A stretch of 64,000 nt of DNA from NCBI RefSeq assembly GCF_001439785.1, contig NZ_JYLI01000009.1, positions 62,001 through 126,000 on the forward strand. The letters run 5' to 3'. The position numbers and the translations under genes were made by a program. The stretch is from Pseudomonas poae (GTDB lineage: Bacteria; Pseudomonadota; Gammaproteobacteria; Pseudomonadales; Pseudomonadaceae). Each line of letters starts with the position of its first letter. Positions within the stretch are counted from its first letter, which is position 1. The notes beneath the pieces were generated by a model. The model was not told the DNA's origin, searched no databases, and worked only from the letters and a program-made list of their open reading frames with translations. Of this stretch, positions 57,599-64,000 are shown piece after piece.

Positions 57599-57811
57599 TC
57601 AGTCCCATAGGTTCACCATCTGCCGCTGGGGCGCGCTGGTTTGGGCTTCGGGCATGTTGACGGGGAGGCCGTGCGGCAAGATGGGGCCGTGATCAGCCAA
57701 GCCGGGATTCGCCTGTAGCACCGCTTCGGTGACGCCCGCGGTTCGGCCGTAATACCGCCAACACAGCGCGTCGACGGTTTCGTTTTGATTGGCGCGGATG
57801 GTGGCGGGCAT
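57599..57811 (-). CDS. X: Tail protein gpX (LysM-like)
   Basis: A 70-aa P2 gpX-family protein: MPATIRANQNETVDALCWRY, then YGRTAGVTEAVLQANPGLAD and LPHGLPVNMPE, a LysM-type fold. Its ATG overlaps the gpL stop by one base (TGATG). Confidence 0.95.
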   Translation of the reverse strand: MPATIRANQNETVDALCWRYYGRTAGVTEAVLQANPGLADHGPILPHGLPVNMPEAQTSAPQRQMVNLWD

Positions 57812-58272
57812 CAGATCAGCTCCACGGTGGTGCGGTTTTTTCCGAGAAAATCACGGACTGCCCAGCGCAGGTCGCGGCGGTAGTCGTCGATGGTGGGTGC
57901 AGTCTCTTCGGTCTTGGCATTGCCGGAGTTGGTGGCGCTGTAGTCGCGGTAACGCTCGCACACCTCGGCACCGGTAGCGGCTTCGATGGCGCGACGGTAG
58001 AGATGAGCCTGTACCGACACACCTTTGATGCGATCACCAGGGACGTCGGCCAGCGTCGCGTAGCCAGCGGCTTGCTGAGTCGCTCGCCAGTCACTTAACT
58101 CGCGATTGAGGTCGATGGCGGCAGAGATCACGGCGGTTTCCAAGCGGGCCGGGGTGACGCTGGCGTCGATGCGCAGGGTGGCGCGCAGGTTGTCCAGGTC
58201 AATCGACGGCCAGAACGGGTCGGTGTTGATATGCCCACCGATAACTGGGCCGCTGGCTACAAATGCGCTCAT
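57811..58272 (-). CDS. L: Head completion protein gpL
   Basis: A 153-aa protein of the P2 gpL family: GHINTDPFWPSIDLDNLRAT, LETAVISAAIDLNRELSDWR and VQAHLYRRAIEAATGAEVCE. It closes the filled head together with gpM, gpN and gpO neighbours in P2 order. Confidence 0.95.
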   Translation of the reverse strand: MSAFVASGPVIGGHINTDPFWPSIDLDNLRATLRIDASVTPARLETAVISAAIDLNRELSDWRATQQAAGYATLADVPGDRIKGVSVQAHLYRRAIEAATGAEVCERYRDYSATNSGNAKTEETAPTIDDYRRDLRWAVRDFLGKNRTTVELI

Positions 58273-58370
58273 GACTGCACTCGAAAATAGATCGCCGGTG
58301 GTCGGGGCTTCACGTTCAGGAGGAGCGGCCTGGCCAATCCGCCCCGAGCCGGCGGGGTGCGTGGGGACGC

Positions 58371-59081
58371 TCAGTTAGCTGCTGGAGCAGCGTATTTTTT
58401 GAGGAGACGCTCGACGCGCTCCAAATCCTTTTTGCCGCCGCAGTTGCTGTGCAGGTCGATGGCTTTGCTCAGATGAGCCTTTGCCAGTACCAGAAAACCA
58501 ACGTCTGTTTGCGTGAGGTTTTCGTTTGGAACCTTTGCAGCGTTTTCCTTACCGATTGCCAGGTGCAGCTTGGCGCGGGCTTGGTCGGGCATGTCTTGTT
58601 CGGCGGTGATACGGGCGGCTTGTTCTAGAATCCACAACGGGAAGCCTTCGCCAGCTTTCTGCGCTTTGAGCGCGGCCTCGGCGATTTCCTCGGCGATCAA
58701 GGTGCCCGTTGTGCGTTCGAAGCGGTCCGGCATTTTCAAACCGTGCTTGATGACGTATTCGGCGATTTGCAGTGCACCGGGATACCCGCCGGCATCTATG
58801 CACCAGAGCATGATGGTGGTGAGTACTTCATCTTGGGCACCGTTGCCGGCGTCCAGCACGCCTTGCACATAGGGCTCGTACTCGGGGATCAGCAACGCCT
58901 TGAGTTCGGCTTTGCCCTGGTTGGACTGCACCTGCTTGAGACGTGCGCGGTGTTGGGCCAGTTGGGCAAGTTGATGCTCGTACGCAGTGGCGCCTTCCAT
59001 TGAAGTGGCCGGCGCAGTTGCAGCGGCCTCAATGGCTGCGCGTTTGCGCAGCTGGTTGCGTTGGGCTGGTGTCTGGTGCAT
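58371..59081 (-). CDS. M: Terminase small subunit gpM
   Basis: A 236-aa terminase endonuclease subunit: MHQTPAQRNQLRKRAAIEAA, then HRARLKQVQSNQGKAELKAL, LLIPEYEPYVQGVLDAGNGA and DEVLTTIMLWCIDAGGYPGA, all gpM hallmarks. AAGAGG precedes the ATG. A longer upstream frame is in the repeats at the end of gpN and is not used. It ends 98 bases before gpL; that gap holds nothing I can name. Confidence 0.95.
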   Translation of the reverse strand: MHQTPAQRNQLRKRAAIEAAATAPATSMEGATAYEHQLAQLAQHRARLKQVQSNQGKAELKALLIPEYEPYVQGVLDAGNGAQDEVLTTIMLWCIDAGGYPGALQIAEYVIKHGLKMPDRFERTTGTLIAEEIAEAALKAQKAGEGFPLWILEQAARITAEQDMPDQARAKLHLAIGKENAAKVPNENLTQTDVGFLVLAKAHLSKAIDLHSNCGGKKDLERVERLLKKYAAPAAN

Positions 59082-59091
59082 GGCGCGCCTC

Positions 59092-60216
59092 TTAAGCCTC
59101 AGTCTGTTCTGGAGACCCAGCTGGCTCTGGAGCCTCAGTCTGTTCTGGAGACCCAACTGGCTCTGGAGCCTCTGTCGGTACTGGGTAGCTGACGGCTGTG
59201 ATGCCCTCCACAAGGGCGACCAGGCCGAAGTCTTCGATGACGTAGGCTTCGTTCGACGACTGGTAGTCGGCGATGCGATCCAGCTCGGGTTCGTCTTTCA
59301 GGTGACGGCGACGGGCACCGTTTTGGTAGTAAATCGACAGGTTGCTGAGGGTGGTGATCAGCACGGTGTTGTCCGGGAAGAACGGAGCGTCGACCACTGG
59401 CAGGCCACCCAAGCGGGCTCGGCTGACGATCTCTTGAGCCGCGTTCTCTTCCTGGTTGGAGTCCGCCCCCTTTTCCACGGCTGCGAGCAATTTGCTGTGC
59501 ATTAGGTTGCGGGAAACCATAACGCGCAGGTCCGGGCGGTTGCGGTGCCATGGGTCGAGCATCTGGATGGCGTCGAACACCAGACCGTCGAGGTTGGCGT
59601 AATCACCCTCGAATACAGTGTCGACGCCCGCAACCTTGATGACTTTGCGTGGGCCGATGGTGGCAGCGTCAAGCACGCGGTCACCTGCGCTCACGCGGAT
59701 CTTTTCCAGCCAACCGATGTTGACGTCTTGCAACAGAGGGTTGGCCGCACGGTTGGTGGTCGCAGCGGCGCTGGTGCCGTTGAAACCGATCATGATGCGG
59801 TCCAGGGCCTGGCGCAGGATGATCGCGTTGCTCAGCTTGACTTGGAAGTCAGGGAACTTAGCCCAGGCATCCAGCAGGGCATAGGGAAACGCGCTGTCGA
59901 AGTTCGTCTGCTTGCAGACGTAGCTGTCTTTGCTCAGCGTGCTACGGCTCAGCGGGCTGCGGCGGGTGCCACCGGAAGTATCAGTGCGGCTTGCAACCGG
60001 ACCATTGACCCCCAGCAGCAGGGCCTCGCCTGACTGCTCGTCGACGCCAATGATGTTGATCTGTTTCAGGAAACCATCAGACTCCTGCACCGCAACTTCC
60101 AGTTTTTGCTGGATGCTCGGGTCAACGCTGAATTTTTCGTGGGCACTGGCTACGCCATTGAGCAGGGCGATCTGCACGGCCAGGGCGGCGAAGGCGAAGC
60201 GTGTTTCTTTACGCAT
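59092..60216 (-). CDS. N: Major capsid protein gpN with repeated acidic tail
   Basis: A 374-aa capsid subunit: MRKETRFAFAALAVQIALLN, KFSVDPSIQQKLEVAVQESD, SDGFLKQINIIGVDEQSGEA and LRQALDRIMIGFNGTSAA are P2 gpN hallmarks. The last 28 residues are unlike P2: a Pro/Glu-rich tandem repeat, EAPEPxGSPEQT twice, coded by 36-base DNA repeats. That tail may be exposed on the capsid. P2 gpN is processed near its N-terminus by gpO. Confidence 0.96.
   Translation of the reverse strand: MRKETRFAFAALAVQIALLNGVASAHEKFSVDPSIQQKLEVAVQESDGFLKQINIIGVDEQSGEALLLGVNGPVASRTDTSGGTRRSPLSRSTLSKDSYVCKQTNFDSAFPYALLDAWAKFPDFQVKLSNAIILRQALDRIMIGFNGTSAAATTNRAANPLLQDVNIGWLEKIRVSAGDRVLDAATIGPRKVIKVAGVDTVFEGDYANLDGLVFDAIQMLDPWHRNRPDLRVMVSRNLMHSKLLAAVEKGADSNQEENAAQEIVSRARLGGLPVVDAPFFPDNTVLITTLSNLSIYYQNGARRRHLKDEPELDRIADYQSSNEAYVIEDFGLVALVEGITAVSYPVPTEAPEPVGSPEQTEAPEPAGSPEQTEA
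59096..59172 (-). repeat. 36-base tandem repeat at the 3' end of N
   Basis: Two near-identical 36-base units (59096-59131 and 59132-59167, one difference) and the start of a third. They encode the repeated EAPEPxGSPEQT tail of the capsid protein. Confidence 0.9.
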
Positions 60217-60260
60217 GGGGGTGTTCTCCGGTGAATAGGCTTGTCGGTGTTGGCCGTGGA

Positions 60261-61106
60261 TCAGTAAGCAGTCAGTACGGTGCCGTCGCCGCCAGTGCTG
60301 AGTGGTCGCTGTTGTTGGCTGAGGTCAGCGGTTTGGCCGAGCTTGGTTTTGAGCGTTTTCAGCTCGGTATCCAGTCCGGTGAACTGCTTTTTAAGGTCCG
60401 CCAGCGCTGTACTTGAGGCTTCGGCTTGCTCAGCCTGCTGGGTGGCGAGGGTTACCAGGCTTTCCAACGCTTCACCGATATCGGAGAAAGTGTTGGCGTC
60501 CTTGCCTTCCTTGTCCTTGCTCAGTTTGATGAACTCACCGAGCTTGGCCTTGATCGCTGCAAAAGCACTGGGCTGGTCGGTGACTTCTTCGAATTCAAGT
60601 TCGGCTTCTTCAGCGGCGCTGAACAGGTTGTCTTTGTCCTGTTTGCGACCGGCCAAGGTGCCGTGGATGGCACTGAAACTCAGAGCTTCCGTGCCCAGGC
60701 TGGCCGGGGTGTCGGTGATGGCGAGGCCGACCAGGTAGGCCTTGCCGCTGTCGGCAAACTTCGGCTGGATCTCGACCGAGGTGTAAACCTTCTGGCCTTT
60801 CTTGTTCAGGGCCAGTAATGCGTCGTTGGGTTCAAGTTGGGCGAATAGAGCCAGTTTCTTGATGCCGGCGATTTCGACCTCTTCCGCCTTGAGCGCCACG
60901 ACGTCGCCATACGCGCCGAACTCGCCGCCGGGCCAGTAGCCCTTGATGTGCTCGCAGTTGATGCGAGCGCCATAGGTATTGGTGCTGTACTGGGAGGCCA
61001 TATCGGCAATCCAGCTCTTTTCGATAATGCGGCCATCGGTGGTCGCGCCTTCAACGGCAATGCGAGTCCACTTGGAGCGGAATTTCTGTTTGGTGCTGCT
61101 AGCCAT
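60261..61106 (-). CDS. O: Capsid scaffold and protease gpO
   Basis: A 281-aa scaffold protein with protease function, P2 gpO family: SKWTRIAVEGATTDGRIIEK, WIADMASQYSTNTYGARINC and EHIKGYWPGGEFGAYGDVVA. The catalytic serine is expected in the following conserved block near TSVEIQPKF. The C-terminal half is a coiled coil. It heads the minus-strand capsid operon, divergent from gpP. Confidence 0.94.
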   Translation of the reverse strand: MASSTKQKFRSKWTRIAVEGATTDGRIIEKSWIADMASQYSTNTYGARINCEHIKGYWPGGEFGAYGDVVALKAEEVEIAGIKKLALFAQLEPNDALLALNKKGQKVYTSVEIQPKFADSGKAYLVGLAITDTPASLGTEALSFSAIHGTLAGRKQDKDNLFSAAEEAELEFEEVTDQPSAFAAIKAKLGEFIKLSKDKEGKDANTFSDIGEALESLVTLATQQAEQAEASSTALADLKKQFTGLDTELKTLKTKLGQTADLSQQQRPLSTGGDGTVLTAY

Positions 61107-61193
61107 GGGGAGTCCTCAGTGCGATGGCGGCGAACTGCCGTTGCGATGTGGGCATGGTCGGTAGCTGCGGCCTCGCGGGCAACGAGCCGCACT

Positions 61194-61212
61194 TGTAGAG
61201 CGAGCCCCTACA
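61194..61212. promoter_or_regulatory. TGTA-N11-TACA dyad between O and P (likely late-activator site)
   Basis: The 19-base dyad lies 97 bases from the O start and 57 bases from the P start (to the centre). It could drive either or both divergent late units. Same form as the sites ahead of FI and V. Confidence 0.75.
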
Positions 61213-61259
61213 GGGAGCGGAGCGGGTGTACCACGCGCGCGGGAGGCAGCATCTGCGCC

Positions 61260-63020
61260 ATGAATGCTCTCGCTGAAATTCCCGTCCGTGATAACCGTCG
61301 CCAGGCAAAGTTTTTGTACTGGACCGGTTGGCGCATCACTGAAATTGCCGACTATCTGGATGAAAAAGAGAAGACCGTCCACAGCTGGAAGGCCCGTGAC
61401 GATTGGGATAGGGCAGATAACGTCGAGCGTATCGGCGGAGCGTTGGAAGCGCGGTTGGTGCAGTTGATCCTGAAGGACGGCAAGACCAGCGGCGACTTCA
61501 AAGAAATTGACCTGCTCCACCGGCAGTTGGAGCGCCAGGCCCGTATTGAGCGGTTCCAAGGCGGCGGTACCGAGTCGGAGCTAAACCCGAAACTGAATGA
61601 CCGCAACAGCGGGCCGAAGAAAAAGCCGAGCCGCAATGAGTTCAGCGAGGAGCATATCGAGCTGCTCACTCAGGCGTTTGTCGATGGGTGCTTCGGCTAT
61701 CAGTTGGATTGGTACAAGGCGGGTAATCAGCGCACCAGGGCAATCCTGAAAAGCCGGCAGATCGGGGCGACTTTCTACTTCGCTCGGGAGGCGTTGATTG
61801 ATGCCCTGACCACGGGCCGTAACCAGATTTTCCTGTCGGCGTCGAAGAATCAGGCTCACATTTTCAAGTCGTATATTCAGTCTTTTGCCAGGGAAGTCGT
61901 CGGCGTTGAGCTGACTGGCGATCCCATCACGCTGGCGAATGGCGCCGAGCTGCACTTCCTGGGCACCAATGCTCGCACCGCCCAGGGCTACCACGGCAAT
62001 TTCTACTTCGACGAATTTTTCTGGACGTTCAAGTTCAAGGAACTGAACAAAGTCGCCTCGGGTATGGCGATGCAAAAGCAATACCGCCGTACCTACTTCA
62101 GCACGCCGTCGAGCATGGCTCACGAGGCATATACGTTCTGGACGGGTGAGCGATTCAACAAGGGCAAACCCGCTGCCAACCGTATTTCAGTCGATGTTTC
62201 CCACGATGCCCTGCACCAGGGGCGGTTGTGCGAGGACAAGGTGTGGCGGCAGATCGTCACGATTCTGGACGCTGAGCAGCGCGGCTGTGATCTGTTCGAC
62301 CTTGAAGAACTGCGCCAGGAGTATGACGCCGAGGCCTTCCAGAACCTGCTGATGTGCCAGTTTGTGGACGACGGGGCGAGCATCTTTCCTCTGTCGATGT
62401 TGCAGTCGTGCATGGTGGACAGCTGGGTTAACTGGGCCGAGGACTACAAACCATTGGCGCCGCGCCCGCTTGCAGACCGCCAGGTGTGGTTGGGCTATGA
62501 CCCGGCCGAAACGGGCGACAGCTCTGGTCTGGTGGTCGTAGCGCCGCCGATGGTGCCGGGCGGTAAGTTCCGGGTCATTGAGCGGCACCAGTTCCGGGGC
62601 ATGGATTTCGCGGCGCAGGCTGAGTCCATCCGCATGGTGACCCAGCGCTATTGGGTGACCTATATCGGCATCGACGTAACAGGCATGGGTTCGGGCGTGG
62701 CGCAGCTGGTGCGGCAGTTCTTCCCCGGACTGACGACGTTCAGCTATTCGCCAGAGGTGAAGTCGCGCCTGGTTATGAAAGCCTATGACGTGATCAACAA
62801 AGGTCGACTGGAGTTCGACGCCGGCTGGACGGACTTCGCGCAATCACTGATGGCGATCCGTAAAACCATCACCGCCAGCGGCCGGCAGTTTACCTATACC
62901 GCTGGACGTAGCGAATCAACCGGCCACGCCGACCTGGCCTGGGCACTTTTCCATGCACTACACCACGAACCGCTCGAAGGGCAGACCGCTGCCAATACCG
63001 GGCGGATGGAGCTTTTTTGA
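61260..63020 (+). CDS. P: Terminase large subunit gpP
   Basis: A 586-aa packaging ATPase and nuclease. The N-terminus has a helix-turn-helix (AKFLYWTGWRITEIADYLDE). The ATPase has a Walker A-like RQIGATFYFAREA and Walker B in NFYFDEFFW. The nuclease aspartate is in LGYDPAETGDSSGLVVV. GGGAGG lies at good spacing before the ATG; the long frame upstream overlaps O and is not coding. The stop overlaps the gpQ start (TGATG). Confidence 0.96.
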   Translation: MNALAEIPVRDNRRQAKFLYWTGWRITEIADYLDEKEKTVHSWKARDDWDRADNVERIGGALEARLVQLILKDGKTSGDFKEIDLLHRQLERQARIERFQGGGTESELNPKLNDRNSGPKKKPSRNEFSEEHIELLTQAFVDGCFGYQLDWYKAGNQRTRAILKSRQIGATFYFAREALIDALTTGRNQIFLSASKNQAHIFKSYIQSFAREVVGVELTGDPITLANGAELHFLGTNARTAQGYHGNFYFDEFFWTFKFKELNKVASGMAMQKQYRRTYFSTPSSMAHEAYTFWTGERFNKGKPAANRISVDVSHDALHQGRLCEDKVWRQIVTILDAEQRGCDLFDLEELRQEYDAEAFQNLLMCQFVDDGASIFPLSMLQSCMVDSWVNWAEDYKPLAPRPLADRQVWLGYDPAETGDSSGLVVVAPPMVPGGKFRVIERHQFRGMDFAAQAESIRMVTQRYWVTYIGIDVTGMGSGVAQLVRQFFPGLTTFSYSPEVKSRLVMKAYDVINKGRLEFDAGWTDFAQSLMAIRKTITASGRQFTYTAGRSESTGHADLAWALFHALHHEPLEGQTAANTGRMELF

Positions 63021-64000
63021 TGAGTACAAACAATGAGGTGGCTGTTGCCACGGAACAGGCCGTGAGTGAGCACAAGTCGGTGGCGTTCACGTTCGGCGAG
63101 CCGGAGTCGGTGTTATCGGCCAGGGAGATATTCGACTCGTTGGAGTGTTGGTTTAACGGGCGTTGGTATGAGCCGCCGTTGTCGCTGGATGGACTGGCCC
63201 GGTCGGTTAAGGCCAGCGTTCATCTCGACTCGGGGTTGCGGTTCAAGCGCAACCAACTGACCCGCACGTTCATACCGCACAAGCTGCTGAGCCGGCAGGC
63301 GTTTGACCAGTACGCACAGGACTACTTGGCACTCGGCAATGGTTATATCGAGGCGCGGCGATCATTGCTGGGCACGCCTGTGGCTCTCAAGCCCTCGCTG
63401 GCGAAGTACATGCGGGTAGGCAAGGACGAGCGATTTTTTCAAGTGCATGGCTGGAAGCATGAACACGAATTTGACCAGGGCAGCATTTTTCATTTGCGTG
63501 AGCTGGATCTACACCAAGAAATTTACGGGTTGCCGGAATGGCTCTGCGCGCTGCAGTCGGCGTTGTTGAATCAGTCAGCGACGTTATTTCGCCGCAAGTA
63601 TTACGAGAACGGTAGTCACGCTGGTTTCATCCTGTACATGACGGACGCGGCGCAAAACGAGTCCGACATCGAGGACTTACGCGTCGCGCTGAAAAACTCC
63701 AAAGGCCCAGGCAATTTTCGCAACTTGTTCGTGTACGCGCCGAACGGGAAGAAGGAAGGCATCCAACTGATCCCGGTGAGCGAGGTGTCGGCTAAAGACG
63801 AGTTCAACTCGATCAAGGATCAGACTGAGGGCGATGTGCTGGCTGCGTTGCGGGTTTATCCCCAACTGATGGGCATCGTGCCGAAAAATGCGGGGGGCTT
63901 CGGCTCGCCGAAGGAAGCGGGGGAGGTCTGGGCTACCCTGGAACTGGAGCCTATCCAGACGCGGCTGGCCCTGCTGAATGATTGGATCGGTGAGGAGGTG
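63020..64000 (+). CDS. Q: Portal protein gpQ, 3' end cut by window
   Basis: 327 codons are present. The translation opens MSTNNEVAVATEQAVSEHKS and has AFTFGEPESVLSAREIFDSL, the typical start of the P2/PBSX portal family, followed by GNGYIEARRSLLG and GAYIPVSEV-like segments. It is the last packaging gene in P2 order; the right end of the prophage and cos should follow outside the window. Confidence 0.93.
   Translation, partial: MSTNNEVAVATEQAVSEHKSVAFTFGEPESVLSAREIFDSLECWFNGRWYEPPLSLDGLARSVKASVHLDSGLRFKRNQLTRTFIPHKLLSRQAFDQYAQDYLALGNGYIEARRSLLGTPVALKPSLAKYMRVGKDERFFQVHGWKHEHEFDQGSIFHLRELDLHQEIYGLPEWLCALQSALLNQSATLFRRKYYENGSHAGFILYMTDAAQNESDIEDLRVALKNSKGPGNFRNLFVYAPNGKKEGIQLIPVSEVSAKDEFNSIKDQTEGDVLAALRVYPQLMGIVPKNAGGFGSPKEAGEVWATLELEPIQTRLALLNDWIGEEV

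Larger units (their letters stand above)
31319..64000. mobile_element. P2/phiCTX-like prophage inserted at dusA (left part; right end outside window)
   Basis: An integrase abuts dusA. It is followed by a divergent repressor and early module, a primase-helicase, and a complete set of P2-type tail, lysis and head genes in P2 order up to the portal gene. The exact left junction is somewhere between the first codons of dusA and the integrase start. The right attachment site lies beyond the window. Every structural gene is intact, so the phage or at least its particle may be functional. Confidence 0.93.

Noticed and set aside
60948..61259. Upstream extension of terminase gpP
   Set aside because: It covers gene O on the other strand and the late-activator dyad; the family N-terminus and GGGAGG fit the later ATG.
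1..64000. CRISPR arrays, rRNA and tRNA genes
   Set aside because: No regularly spaced repeats, no rRNA segments and no cloverleaf sequence were noticed; the attachment gene here is dusA, not a tRNA.

Overview
The window is Pseudomonas chromosome, most likely the P. fluorescens group. Three things point there: high G+C outside one phage cargo block; a housekeeping gene order characteristic of Pseudomonas (topA, sulA-lexA, psrA, nagZ, mfd, gap, sthA, lolCDE, queF, mlaA, rssBC, tal, dusA); and fluorescens-type REP/REPIN repeats between genes. The assignment rests on remembered family sequences and synteny, not on a search.

Bases 1-31318 are core genome. They carry topoisomerase I, the SOS pair lexA-sulA behind two LexA boxes, the fatty-acid regulator psrA with its own operator, nagZ, a SWIM/SNF2 helicase, csiV, mfd, a long-form GAPDH, soluble transhydrogenase, a glycerophosphodiesterase, two PilZ-type proteins, the LolCDE lipoprotein exporter, a cupredoxin, queF, mlaA, the RssB/RssC partner-switch pair, transaldolase and dusA. 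Three REPIN-like repeats and several strong intrinsic terminators separate the units.

From about 31.3 kb to the end of the window lies a P2/phiCTX-type myophage prophage inserted at the 5' end of dusA; its far end is outside the window. Next to dusA is a tyrosine integrase. An early operon runs leftward: a Cro/Cox-like protein, a YmfL-type regulator, an Ogr/Delta zinc-finger activator, two unknown proteins, a large primase-helicase, three small proteins and a PrtN-like activator. A CI-type repressor is divergent from it, and an inverted repeat sits between the -35 and -10 of the early promoter.

The late region follows in P2 order on the minus strand: D, U, T, E'/E (with a TTTTTTG slippery site), FII, FI, a fibre chaperone, the fibre, I, J, W, V, S, R, the Rz1/Rz pair, endolysin, two holin-like proteins, X, L, M, N, O. 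P and Q lie on the plus strand. Three intergenic sites share the dyad TGTA-N11-TACA ahead of the V, FI and O/P units; these are the likely sites for the Ogr-like activator.

Two cargo loci break the P2 layout. The main one (39.1-41.2 kb) is an AT-rich, translationally coupled three-gene operon between the repressor and gene D: a 357-aa protein, a 132-aa protein and a 209-aa protein with a PD-(D/E)XK-like motif. I do not recognise it as a named system, and it is the best candidate here for a new anti-phage or exclusion module. The second is a DUF4145 zinc-ribbon protein between V and S.
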